This document shows positions 23,888 to 35,554 of a stretch of DNA of 64,000 nucleotides, in pieces. This DNA comes from Typha latifolia. Lineage: Eukaryota; Streptophyta; Magnoliopsida; Poales; Typhaceae. The notes under the pieces are model-generated. The model made no database searches. It had not been told where the DNA came from and was given only the letters and a program-made list of their open reading frames with translations. The position numbers and the translations under genes are program-made. Location of the stretch: the NCBI GenBank assembly GCA_019914945.1, contig CM034103.1, forward strand, positions 2,976,001-3,040,000, given 5' to 3'. The stretch's first letter is position 1. Each line of letters opens with the position of its first letter.

Positions 23888-25032
23888 AGCCATGAAAAAG
23901 AAAGAGGAAAAGGAAGCTAATGTATATAGCATACACTATGAATAACATATACTATGACAAGCTAAACTTTTGTCTCCATTTTAGTCGATTTGGCTCCTAC
24001 TGCTTATGTTTAAAAAGTGAGAAAGAAATCAGAGGCCCCTCCGTTAGAAATTATCTAACGGTATCATTGAGGGCCCTAATATGTGTTAGAAAAAAGTATT
24101 AAAAATTTGATTAACTAATTAAATAGACAAAAAAGTACTCTTTACTTTCTCATCCCTTCTCAGTAAGAATTTAAAATCAGATAAGATCGATATAGAGTTT
24201 AATACTTGGGAAAAATATCATAGAGATCATTAAAAGAAGAAAATGAAAGAATACAGAAGGAACACAGGGAGTAATTTTGTTCATCTATTAAGCTAGTTAA
24301 TTTTTTTAAGATTATTTCTACAAGAATTTCTATTAAAATATTGATGGAGAGAATTTACTAGCTTAGTGATACATTATGTTTAGGCGGGTGAAAGTGATAC
24401 AGAGAGGGGGAGATAGTTGGTGGTGTAGTGTAATTAACTTATTTTTTAAACAGATTTAGTCTGGGTTATGTTCTGTTTGGCTTTCAAGAAAGAGGTGGTG
24501 AATTAGGATTTAAGAGGGGCTTAAACCTTTTCTCCTACCTCTGGAATGCTAAACTTAAGACACTAAGAATGTGATAAGAAGTACATATAAAATTACCTTG
24601 ATGAGTTCTCTGGATGAGATCATCAAGCTCAGTCTTGATGGCGAGATAGAGTTGCTTCCACTTCTCCACCGCCTCCTCCCGCCGCGCCTGCTCCTCCTTC
24701 ATATGCTCGACAATGAACTCGGCGCCCAAGTGGCACCACTCCCTCTCGTCCCTCTTCGCCGCCGCCTCCTCCTCGAGACACCTCCCCCTCTCCTCCTCCT
24801 CCTCCAACCTCATCCTCAGCCTCGCCGTCTCCTCCCTATGCTTCTTCCTCTCCTTCTTCCACTCCTCCTCCTTGCACGCGAAGATCGCCGCGTGCTGCTC
24901 GAACACTTCGATCTCGCACTCCCTCAGAAGCTTCATATCCTTGATCTCTCCTTCCAAGGCCAAGACTCTCGCCCTCAACGCCTTGCTCCTCTTGCGCCGC
25001 TTGCTGTAACACTTGCTAATGGTACCACCCAT
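23292..25032 (-). CDS. Coiled-coil protein with N-myristoylation-type start, 2 exons
   Basis: Exon 1 is 24597-25032 and exon 2 is 23292-23527, joined in phase 1 to 223 residues. The N terminus MGGTISKCYSKRRKRSK has Gly2 and Ser6, the pattern of plant N-myristoylation sites, with Cys8 as a possible palmitoylation site and a following basic patch. That suggests attachment to the inner face of a membrane (inference). Residues about 18-110 are charged and heptad-like (ALEGEIKDMK, EEEWKKERKKHREE, LRMRLEEEEER). EEQARREEAVEKWKQLYLAIK and ELDDLIQRTHQGERF follow, then a second coil (QRELQTKEEMVESQRWK, KKDREIDILKQSLRIL). I recall similar plant proteins of unknown function. No enzyme motif is seen. Leucine-rich plus-strand frames over exon 1 are shadows. 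Confidence 0.85.
23847..23884. repeat. (TC)n microsatellite in an intron
   Basis: A pure CT run inside the 1,069-base intron of the coiled-coil gene (sense GA on the gene strand). Confidence 0.9.
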
Positions 25033-26225
25033 TCTACTACCAAGCTTACCTACCTACTTCTTTACCACCCCTAGCTTTCACTCCTCTCTCTCTCTCAGCA
25101 ATGGGAGTGATAAGAAAAATGGAGAGTCGAGTCTTAAGCGTTGGGAGTATGTGGTGGAGGGCTTTGAGCTGATCACATAAATGAAGAGCGCAGCAAAGGA
25201 ATTGGAGAATCTCGTGTGGTGGGGTGGGGGGCAAAAAACGCTAAGGCCCAGAGATTAGTACTGCTGTGAGGTGGCTACGTCTCAATAAGTTCGGTGATAA
25301 ATTTAGGTGACAAAGAGCGTGAAGGGTCGCGTTCAACTCGTCTCCTTGGGATTTTACAACGTAGAGAGGGGCCGGGGGGGGGGGGGAGATATTGGCAGGG
25401 AGATGTTCCTGGGGGTTTTTTTTTTTTTACTGGACGTGGCATCGAGTTTATATATTTGGCCACATCCTGCTTGTTGTTTGGTTGGATTGGGTACTGTCCT
25501 GCCCAGTAAATTGCCTACGTACTGGGCCACTACTAGTTATGGATGGTTTGTAACATCTCAAGGAAGGGGTGGTTAATTTGTTTTCTTATTATTTTATTGT
25601 AGCTCAGAAGTCTGGAAGCTAAGTAGGTTGGATAATATATGACATGCAACTCTTCTCACTATTTTTCTTCTTCTTCTTTTTTTGCATAAGCTCTTGAGAA
25701 TATGAGTCAGTTTTATATAACATTAATGCTTATCACTATAGTGGTCCTAGTAAGACTTTGATGAGCTATAAAAGTGATGTGATGAAAGAAAAAATAGAAT
25801 AAAACATCACGCCTAAACACTTTATGAACATTCCACAAACACAGTAGATGTGATATCATTGTGTACGATTTGATGGATGCTAGGTAATCGATTGATTTAA
25901 AAGCTAGGTTAAGCTCTTAGGTAATAAATTTATTATGTATATTATGTCTTTTAAGATGCCTTCTCGTCTACGGTGTCACATGAACAAAATAATAAATAAC
26001 AAGATAATTTGATAGATACCTTGTCACATAATTAGTTAACTAAAAACTCTAAATTCACACCTTTGGTAGTAAGATGATCATGAGATTTAGATAGAAACTA
26101 TCAATGTTTGTATTTCTTTTCATTCAATGTTTAAGGCTTGAGCTTTCCACAAGTTACTACTGCCTCTTTAGGAAGGTTATGGACCTATTAGAGACTAAAT
26201 TTATATTGTTATAGTCCATTTTTTA
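25033..26225. other. Promoter side of the coiled-coil gene and intergenic DNA
   Basis: Contains a short CT run at about 25081-25097, which would lie in the leader of the minus-strand gene. It also has a poly-G run (about 25374-25386) and a poly-T run (about 25417-25429) near each other. No gene is supported. Confidence 0.5.
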
Positions 26226-26670
26226 ATAGATTTTTACATAATTGCAGCCGAAAACTTTCACAATATCATAATGACACACTATATTTTTTAAAATATCATA
26301 ATTGCTACTGAAATTATTATGTTCTTTCAAAAAAATTATTCTACTAGTTAAATCTAATTAATCATAATTAAAACTGAATTATATTTTTTTTTAAACTTCG
26401 TCCTTGTATCAATTATTTTAAATGGTATAAAAGTTATCTAATATTTTATCAAATATCATATTACAATAAAAAAATATCTGAGATAAAGATTGTTAATAAA
26501 TATTTTAGATGCTTATTCTAAGCAAGAAGGATAAATTAATCATTTACAATGATTTGTTAAAAGATTTTAATAGTAAATCTAAAGAATATAATATTAATTA
26601 TAATATTTTTAAAAAATTCAGTGGCAATTATATATAATTTTTAATATATATATATATATATATATTATAA
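26226..26670. mobile_element. AT-rich non-autonomous element
   Basis: The left end reads TTTTTACATAATTGC and the right end, inverted, is a similar TAATTGCC motif (GGCAATTATATATAATTT near 26623). A second region with the same phrases (AAAATATTATAATTG, ATTATAATATTTTGA) lies at 31845-32275. There is no coding capacity, and boundaries are approximate. Confidence 0.45.
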
Positions 26671-26913
26671 AAGGATCTTAAACTGACATTGGAACAGAGG
26701 AATGATGAATCGCATCAAATCCAGGAATAACTAATCTCTCACAGCCAATCTATCCATCCTCCACAAGCAACTCCATCCAAGCAAGCAGCCTTATACGCCC
26801 CAAAGGACAATTTGCAGTGCCTTTTGAGCGATAAATCCTTATCCCGGGAATAACGTATTCCCCGATAAATCCCACTTTTCTGCACACTATTTAATGCCCT
26901 CTCCAAAGGATAA

Positions 26914-27119
26914 ACTCCTTTCAGTCACTCATCTCTCCCCACTGTTCCTGGTGCCAAGAATAAATTATTCCTCTTCTCCTTCCTCTCCTTTCAGTCACTC
27001 ATCTCCCCCAGTATTCCTGGTGCCAAGAATAAATTATTCTTCTCCTTCCTCTCCTTTCAGTCACTCATCTCCCCCACTATTCCTGGTGCCAAGAATAAAT
27101 TATTCCTCTTCCTCTTCCT
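26914..27119. repeat. Minisatellite, three copies of a 66-70 bp unit
   Basis: Three tandem copies start near 26914, 26984 and 27050. Each contains CCTTTCAGTCACTCATCTC, then TTCCTGGTGCCAAGAATAAA, then a CT-rich tail. The plus-strand frame at 26894-27124 (76 codons) is the repeat read as protein with LFLVPRINYSS units. I see no evidence that it is a gene. Confidence 0.9.
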
Positions 27120-29130
27120 CTTAGCAAGTTGTCTTGCTCTCTGACAAGAAACCGTTTGGTTCTTGTAAATAATCTCCTCCCCTTTGGATTCCTGCAACGA
27201 AAGAGACCCATGCTTGCCTCTTACTATTGTTTAAGGGGACAGTAATTGGGATGTGGAACCTCACAAGGTACAAGTGATGATTGCTAGTAGGATTTTGCCA
27301 CTATCCAGGAATAGACCAACAAGACTGGATAAAACCTAAAATGACTCATTTGCTATGAGATTAGGAGAATTTACCTCTAAAATTGTACCTCTAATCTAGA
27401 ATTGGTATGATATTTCATAATATTTGTTTTTGATGTGACATAAAGTTAGGTAAAGTACAAATTGATTGAAATATTTTTAGTTTCATATATAAATTTGAAT
27501 TAAAGTATTTTTATTTCTTATTTGTATACAACTTAGATAAGGGGTAGGAGAAAGAAGATAGATGAAAAAATTAAGTAGAAAAATTGTACAAGAAATTCTA
27601 ATTTGTGAGATGAGATAGAGAAATAATTAAAAGGATAACTTTAGTCAAATTAAAATCAAATTAGAATTTTTAAAATAATTTAAATAGTGTTTCTAATTAG
27701 AATATGAATAATTTGATAAACAAGGGGCTAAGTGAACCATTATTTCTCTGTGGTCAAACTATAGTTTATCTCCCTGTTATTTGGTTTAAGTTCAACCTAT
27801 CAATTTATTTTAAATTTAAATAAGATCAAGTTATAACTATTAAGATTTTCTATTTAAAATTTTATTTGCTCCAATATTTTTAGCTATAAGGAAGGTTGCT
27901 AAATAACCAAAATATTCATACTATGACTAAATCAGATTATATTTCTATAGAGATAATTAAATCTCTCCACATCCCTGTTACCAACTGAATAAGGGTTTTA
28001 AATTTCGTATGGACCATATAAAGGTTAAATGCATAAGGTTAAAGTACATAAGAATAAGTTATTTAGATCAAAATACGGGAGTTAATTTGTAATTTATCCC
28101 TTTCTCTTTTTTTTAATGTTTCATATATAATTATTACATATTTTTTTAAAAGAAAAGTGAGAATATAATAATATCTCATTAAATACCGATTTGAATTATA
28201 TATCTTCATGCAATCAATATGTAACTCGAGCTGATAATTCTATTGAACTCTTCGGCAATTACCCATGAATAAATCACGGATAAAAATAAAGAGAGGAATA
28301 ATTCACGAATAACACACCCTTATGCACCAATTATTATCAATACTAAAAAGACGAGATACATACAATATTAGTACATTATTATCTAACAAGTCACACTTAT
28401 GACCAATTTATCTCGAATTTGTACATATATAGTTCACATTTGACCTACTCCAAGCCTAATCAAGCATAGCTTGCAATAGCTTTAATGTGTACATATTAAT
28501 TGTCCATTTGTCCCCCTATCCCTGTCCTATATGTTGCATTCCTATTTAGCAATGTGGCATAAAGAGGTTAAATGGACATATCGACCATTAAACTAAACAG
28601 AGAGAAAATTATAGCTGGATGGCAGAGTTCTATTCCGCAGGGAAGTTGATAGATTATGAGGAGAATTTAAGATAACTCTGAGAATTAGGTGGGGATATAA
28701 ATGCTCTGGATGTGTGAATTTCAACGTGCTGAATAATTATTGAGATATTTTGTTACAAGAACCACTTCTTGGAGTGTTTTTAAAGTACTCGTAGAGCAAT
28801 ATTTATTTATTTTTACCGAAGTATAATACTATTTAAATTATTTCTAAAGTTTTTATCTACAAACTAATAAGCTGTAAACTAGTTATTTTTTACATAAAAA
28901 TCATTGTAAAAAATAACTAATAAATTGCTCTTTTGAAAATCTTTTTTTTTTTAAAAAGAAATTCTTTTATAGATTAGCCACCATGATTATAAAATGCTCG
29001 ATTAGAGTCGGAGACTAAAATAGACATAAGATCAAAAGGAAAGCCTCCGTACCATGTAAAGTGATACGATTCGATCCATATTGGCTATACGCATGATAAT
29101 GGGTTCATGAGAATGAGCCTATTTATCTAG
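27120..29130. other. AT-rich intergenic region
   Basis: No gene, RNA or clear transposon ends recognised over 2 kb. Composition is uniformly AT-rich with short A and T runs. Confidence 0.6.
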
Positions 29131-29172
29131 TTTGAGTATGTTAGAAGTAATAAAATTAATTTTTGCCAGGGT

Positions 29173-29356
29173 GCGTTCGAACGCAAGGACAACGTTCGAA
29201 CGGGGTGGTCCAAACACCTACATCACGTTCGCATCGACAAAGAACGGAAATGGCGCGTTCGAACGGAATCGGGTGCGTTCGAACGCCTGCATCACATTCA
29301 CATCAACAAAGAACAGAAATTTTGTGTTCGAATGCAATTGGGCGTGTTCGAACGCA
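29173..29356. repeat. GCGTTCGAACGC palindrome array with a 69-bp tandem repeat
   Basis: The 12-bp perfect palindrome GCGTTCGAACGC occurs at 29173-29184 and 29275-29286. Near matches centred on TTCGAA lie near 29194, 29258, 29327 and 29346. CATCAC(G/A)TTC(G/A)CATC(G/A)ACAAAGAAC recurs at 29221 and 29290, 69 bases apart, so the palindromes sit in a tandem repeat. Many copy differences are C-to-T or G-to-A changes. The downstream DNA to about 29900 (TATATATATA, AAACCCTAG, then CT-rich) could be the rest of an LTR. Confidence 0.85.
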
Positions 29357-29984
29357 CCACTACGAAAGTGTGAATTTTGTTAGGATTTGTTAGGGTTGTT
29401 TATAGTTGTTTAACTTAGTGAGGAGTTCTTAGGGTGAGCATCTATATATATATATGGAGGAAACCCTAGTTGATGTCTTAGGATGATATTAGAATTAGCT
29501 TTGGCCTATATCTCCTTCTCTACTTATCTCTAGCCATTGGCACCCTCTCCCACCTCCCTTCTTCCACAGCCCAAGTCTTTGGTCGGCATCTTCTAGCTTC
29601 TAACCACCATCTTTCACAACAACTTCTTCCCTTCCTTCACATAAAGAACTAAACCTAGCATCTATCTAGCCATTGGTGGGCTATCATGCTAGAATCTAAT
29701 TAACCTTCAACCACTATTGGTCGATATCTTGATATCTAACTGTCTAAATCTTGTGATCTTGAATTCGTTGGAAAACTCTCTCCAAGGGCAACAACATATC
29801 CAAAATTCAGAAGGATCCATTAGTTAGATTGTTCGCATATCTCCTTAGAAATTACATTCCAGAACCATTGTGGATTGGATTAGGTCGGTTCGTAACATAA
29901 AGTCATATACTAAAGTTCTACCTATATTAGCAAGTCAATCAGTAGAATTAGCCTCGCGATATATGTGATTAACTATACAATTAT

Positions 29985-30330
29985 AGTAATTGCTAGTTAA
30001 GTTAATAATGTCATTTGTAATGGAACCCACCTACCAAGGAGTTAGGAAGATTCCTTTGATAATGTTGGTTAGCAGTAGGGAGTCTGATTCCATGCAATTA
30101 CCCTTCAGATATAGTAGTGCCTCCCTCATTCCAACGGCTTTTGCCATTAGCACTGAGTTATATCTCCCGCATCTTATCCCTACAAAGATAGGACGACAGT
30201 TAGTTTACCGGATCACGAATCCTAACCCCGAGCTCTATCTGATCCACAAAAATTACTTCATAGTATATCTTTACCATTTAAGACCGCAACAAAGAGATTT
30301 TTTTAATGATATTTCGCACCAACAAAATAG
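29985..30330 (-). pseudogene. Decayed RNase H fragment of a retrotransposon, minus strand
   Basis: On the minus strand, AVGMREALLYLK followed by NCMESDSLLLTNII resembles the RNase H segment with conserved Glu-Ala and E-SDS. Upstream, VRIRDP resembles the RDP motif before it. In-frame stops occur, so it is non-functional. It lies about 600 bases beyond the palindrome array, possibly as a nested relic. Confidence 0.5.
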
Positions 30331-30334
30331 ATAA

Positions 30335-31560
30335 ATTCATAAAATTATGCAGCATTAAATTTAGAAGACCTATTGCATTTTTTACCGACATATTTCATAA
30401 TAATAAAAGTAGGTAATCGAAGTGTATGATGGTATAATTTTTTTTTATGGGTTTGAGATTTAATTATTTAAAATAAAATTGTTGCCCTAGAAGACCGCCA
30501 TTTTGATTTTCAATTTGAAATCGGCTTTGCACAAAAAACTTTTATTCGTAAAATAGCATGTTAGCATGTCAACAACCTCATAAAAATTATAACAGTTTTG
30601 CAAAACAATACTGTACTATGATAAAATTATCACTATATTAATACTATGATAAAAAAATAATAATAAACTCCCACTTCTTCGTATATATATATATATATAT
30701 ATATTTGGATTAAAAGTAGAGCTGTAACAGTAGCTATAAATTAATTAAACCGCTGTAGAGGAATTCTTTGTGGCGTTAAAAAAGGAGGATACATACCATC
30801 ACTTGCTGCCTACTAAAATAGACAACCCAATTAGCTGCTCTATTACAGAATTAAAAGACGCAAAATAAAGAAAATAACAATTTACATCGAAAGATAATCT
30901 CACGAATCACCTAAAGGGTTCATCAGGTATTGTTGATCATTGCATCCACCGTTGCTAGTGTCACCTTCACCGTTGCTAGAGTCACCTTCAGAGATGACTT
31001 CTTCTCCACAGATTTGATATGACATAAAGAAGATCTTGTGTTATGTGACAATTGTGAATATGAATTCAAATAAGATTTGATTATCCAATCTAATCTTTCT
31101 TTTTTTAATTTTTTAATTTTTTTTATGCAATCTAGAATCATTACATCATTACATGAATTTGGCTCTTTGAGGAGTTGCACTTTTTCTTTAACTTTAGTCG
31201 ACTAATTCAAGTTAAATGAGTTAAAATATGATAAACATATCCATCTGATAATAGAATTTTATGAGTTAAACCCTTTATGATCCAACTCTAACTACTCAAT
31301 TATTTAAATTTTAGCCCATTTAAAATATTCTATCTCGTGTCGAATCTTCACACTAAGTCAAAATTGGCTAACATAAATTATCACTATTAAGTCTATAACA
31401 TAAATTTACTATCTATGTTGATTTTATAATCTAATACTGCTTTTTCCCTATGATTTTTATATGACACTCTAAGTTAATTAACTCTAATTATTTTTAAATG
31501 AAAATGTATCAACTAAGTAATATATTATTAGAATATTGAAGTTTTTTTTAAGTACGTAAA
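30335..31560. other. Intergenic region
   Basis: No supported gene. A (TA)n run lies at 30681-30704. A short direct repeat of GTTGCTAGTGTCACCTTCACC/GTTGCTAGAGTCACCTTCAG lies near 30950-30990. The minus-strand 85-codon frame over it has no family features. Confidence 0.5.
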
Positions 31561-31569
31561 TTACTATCG

Positions 31570-31842
31570 GTGGGATAAGGTAGAATGGTTAGATTTAAGA
31601 AAAGATTTTTGATTTGGTGGGGCGGGCTACAGTGATATATATATATATCTTAAAAATGTCAAGTCAAAGTTAGAATTTTTCTAAATTTTTTTTAGTAATT
31701 TAATAAGTAGAGTTACATAATTCATAAATTAGAGTTAATGATAGTTAGTCAAAGTAAGAGTAATGTGGTGAAAATTATAGGGAAAAAGATGAGTCTGGTT
31801 ATTTGAAAAATAATGATGTAGTGTTATTTAAAATGCCAATAA
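31570..31842. mobile_element. Repeat copy related to 61660-62032
   Basis: Shares GGTTAGATTTA..GAAAAGATTTTTGAT / GATTAGATTTAGGAAGAGAATTTTGAT, then AGTTACATAA, AATGATAGTTA and TATAGGGAAAAAG with the region at 61660-62032, in the same order. Non-coding, and probably the same transposon family. Confidence 0.55.
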
Positions 31843-31844
31843 AA

Positions 31845-32275
31845 ATTTAAAATATTATAATTGTCTACATTCTTTAAAATATTATAATTATCACTAAAAT
31901 CTTTCTTCTTAGAATTGCCTTTATGATTACTTTTTAATAGAATATTCTTAAGAAATTATTATTAAATTAATAAATAGACATAAATACCTAAAATACCATT
32001 TTAAGTTTAGACTAATATTGATGGACAATTTATCGCACATAAAATAATATATTTTATTGTGCTATGGTATTAGGTATAGTATTGGATAGCCATTAAACTA
32101 TTTTTAATAAATTATGCAAGGATAAAATAGTCTTTTTAGATCTAAATTATGTTTTAATCATGATTAGCTAGATTTATTTAATATTTCTAAAAAATCATAA
32201 TAATTTTGAGGGTAATTATAATATTTTGATGAATGTAGTCATAATTATGATATTTCGAAAATTTCCAATAAAAAT
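31845..32275. mobile_element. Second copy of the AT-rich element seen at 26.2 kb
   Basis: Starts with AAATATTATAATTGTC and ends with AATTATAATATTTTGA, which approximate an inverted repeat, and shares phrases with 26226-26670. It lies directly before the CSL4 promoter. Confidence 0.4.
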
Positions 32276-32536
32276 CCAAAGAAAAATGATCACCCTTTTA
32301 GGTTGCATGGCCCAATACAATGGATATATAGTCCACTCAATTAAGACATTAACGGATTAGTAATGGGCCGGATATTAGCAAATCGTCCGAGGCCCAAAAC
32401 CCGTTTTGAAAGTATCACGTGCATGGCAGGTGTCCGAGTTTTACATACCCCTCCTTGTACCTCTCTTCTCTTCGAGTGACCGAGAGGTTTCTTATCGACA
32501 ACAGAAAGAAGGAAAGAAAAAAAGAGACCGAGAGGT

Positions 32537-35500
32537 ATGGCTATCGACGGCGAAAAGGATACGGTCACCCCCGGTGAGCTCCTGGGCGATTCCACCGATC
32601 TCGTCGCCGGAAGAGGAGCGTACCTCGCCCCGAACGGGCGATCTATACGCGCGTCTCTCACTGGCAAACCAAGATTTATCCCTCCTCCTGTCGACTCTTC
32701 CGACCTGGTTTCTTTCCTGTCCGTCGAGTTGGGCTTAGGGTTAGGGTTGCGGTCGTATCTTATTCTCTCTTCTTGCTTCGCTTTCTTTGCAGAGGCGAAC
32801 GGTGGAAGTCGTCGGACTTAAGGCTCACGGCGCCGTCCCGCAGCCGGGATCCGTCGTCATCGGTCGAGTACGGCTTCGTCTTCTACGAATCCTGTTTCTT
32901 CCTTTGTCCATGCTAGTTTGACTAGAGTAGAAAAAAAAATTGAAGCCTTTGATGGTGTAGTGATGCAAGTCGCTTTTGCGAGAACTAGATGAGAAACTTA
33001 TTGCATTAGTTAAAACTCTGTCCTTTTCCATTGGATATGTTTTTTGCTTTTCTGAAGTGCCGTTTGAAGAGTTGATAGGTAGACTTGGGTTGTTAGAACT
33101 ACCACTGTAATTTTAGTTATGGTAGTCTTTTGTATGCTGGTAAGATAATTTAGGTTTATATGCTTTCCTGAGGGTGGCTTCACAGTAATCCTAACATTGT
33201 GCTTCATCTCTCCTCTTTCACTTGTATTTGTTTATATACCGAAGATATTAAGTGAAGAAGCAGAAGCTTATAAGGCAGTTCTCTTGTGTTCCCCTCCTAA
33301 TGGACGTTATGAGTGGTGTTTGTCAATCTACATAATCATACTTTCTTTTTGTTCAAATAGAAGAATTTTGTGCCAAACACATGTTGGCATTCCATAATAT
33401 ATGGCGTATTATATTCATTGGCAGGTAACTAAAGTCATGGCTAAGTTGGCTTCAGTTGATATAATGTGCGTTGAATCCAAGGCTGTGAGGGAAAAATTCA
33501 CTGGCACAATAAGGTAGGATTTTGTGAAAGTGTATATTGTTGTTTGTAGATTAAGGCATTCATGTTCTGCTTGACCCTAGCTGAGTTTCATCATTTGGTA
33601 TGACGATAAGGCTGACACAACCTAATGGTTGTTAAGTGACAGAAAACTCTCACGAAATGGATGGAAGTTCCATAAAATCTTCCCTTCCCATACCTCCGCT
33701 CTCTGCTTTGTGCATTGTGACACTGCTCTTTTTGGAGCCCCGAATTGTGTCATACTTTGTTGAATATTGCACCTCTTCAAAGTTCCAATGTGTGCCACAT
33801 TTGAAGTCATAAATTCTTAGCATGTCATAACCTTAATATTATTTCTCGTAAGCCCCCCAAAAGAAAACCTATATCTAGTTAATTTGAATGTAGATATTTA
33901 TAGTTTTTATGGAACTATATTTTCCCGTGTTCTATGTTCATTAGTGTTAATTTCTTTCTTCAGAATTCAGATCTTTTTTCCATGCTTGGTTTCCTTGATC
34001 TCCAGTCTAATGATGCTAACATGAATCTTACAATTACTGACCGTTCTTTAGTTGATCCTTTTTCCTCCTCATCAACCTCACCGTTGCTTTTCTAAAGTTT
34101 TGCCTTTTCTTTTGATTTATTTCCATGTTTAGTTGAGGATCTTAAAAAGGAAACTGGTAGAATTTTGATGAGGTTTCTTTGTTTTACTTTCTAATGATGC
34201 TAGACTGTAGCCCCAGTTTCTTTCATATCATGCATTGTAGAAATGTAGGTTTTATTTCCCATGTTTAATGACAATAAAAATTGCTTTAGCAATTGGCTGT
34301 TAGTTGGTGTCCAAGTGGATTCCATTTGCATAGGTTTCTCTGTGTCATAAATGTTGCTTGACTACAAATGTTACAAAGTTAATCTTCGTTTACGGATTGA
34401 CTTTTTAAATTTTCACAGGCAACAAGATGTGCGTGCAACTGAAATAGATAAAGTGGATATGTACCAATCTTTTCGTCCTGGTGACATTGTTAGAGCTTTA
34501 GTGGTATGCTGAAAAAATAGTTTTACATTACCCTTTCTTTGTTCTTCTTTCCTTCTTTTTCTGCAAGGTATTGTAATTTTGAGTTGATTATTTTTGCTGG
34601 AATCTAGAAATAGTTCTAGGTCATATGCATCTACATTAAATCTGTGTGAACTTTCTATCTCTCTTCTCTCCCCCCCTCTCTCTCTCTCTCAGTCTATATC
34701 TATTAGCATATTTACATCCTCCTTATTCTCGAAGGATGAGGGGCAAAGGTATTGATAGTATCCATATGCTCATTCATTTTTCTTTAATAGCTTAAGATGT
34801 GTAAAACATTTCATCTGTGGTCTCAAAGTATGATCAAGAGGATAATGCTTTCAAATCTTATTTCTGTGTGAAGCTCTCACTTGGTGATGCAAGGGCGTAT
34901 TATCTTTCTACTGCAAAAAATGAACTGGGAGTAGTCTCTGCTCAAAGTATTGCAGGTACAATATCGATATCTCTGAAGCCTTAAATTAATGAGTTCTTTT
35001 TTATTCTTTAGTTGCAAGTTGTGATTTCCCATTTTTGCATTATGTGATCTAATTTTCCTTAATAAGACACAGAATTTTTTTTCAGTTAGCAAGATTGCTG
35101 CATCATATGAATGTTTAGTTTCACTTCTATGCTTACACCAAGGATTTTTCTCATCTCATTGTTTGATTCACTCTCCATGTAAACTCCTCTCTCTCCTCTC
35201 TCTTTGAGTGTGCTTTATGTCGTCACATATATGGTATGGTTTTTGACAATAAAAGTAGCTCGCATGATTGATTACCTCTTGATTTTTGTCTACCTATTTA
35301 ACATGTTTTTATCTCGGCAATTTTAAAATATATCGTGACCTTAAGTCCATAACAAACTGATTGAGTGATTGTGTTATTGTTGTCACATATTTAAATCATT
35401 AGCAGAGCATTAAGGCGTGTATGTACAAGGTGATGATGTGACAAGTTTTTCACTTTGTTTTTCAGGTGGTACAATGGTTCCTATTAGTTGGACAGAGATG

Positions 35501-35554
35501 CAGTGCCCATTGACCGGCCAGGTCGAACTCAGAAAAGTTGCAAAAGTGGAGTAG
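32537..35554 (+). CDS. CSL4: Exosome complex subunit CSL4 (EXOSC1 homologue), 6 exons
   Basis: Exons: 32537-32707, 32793-32867, 33425-33513, 34419-34503, 34874-34955, 35466-35554, giving 196 residues, the size expected of plant CSL4. The N-terminal domain has VTPGELLGDSTDLVAGRGAY and the linker motif HGAVPQPGSVVIGR. The S1-type RNA-binding domain follows, with VTKVMAKLASVDIMCVESK, EIDKVDMYQSFRPGD and AYYLSTAKNELGVVSA. The C terminus is a short ribbon region with MQCPLTGQVELRKVAKVE. CSL4 caps the nine-subunit RNA exosome and helps guide RNA for 3'-5' decay and processing in nucleus and cytoplasm. Only one cysteine of the C-terminal ribbon remains, which I take as normal for plants. Exon 1 is GC-rich and later exons AT-rich. 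The start is the first ATG in frame and fits the family N terminus. Confidence 0.95.

Noticed and set aside
24571..25074. Leucine-rich plus-strand frame over the coiled-coil gene
   Set aside because: It is the antisense of Glu/Lys-rich exon 1 (CTC/CTT complements of GAG/AAG). The minus-strand gene is supported by splice sites and a coherent second exon.
29132..29393. Two overlapping plus-strand frames across the palindrome array
   Set aside because: The frames follow the tandem repeat and contain only its translation. There is no start context or relation to known proteins.
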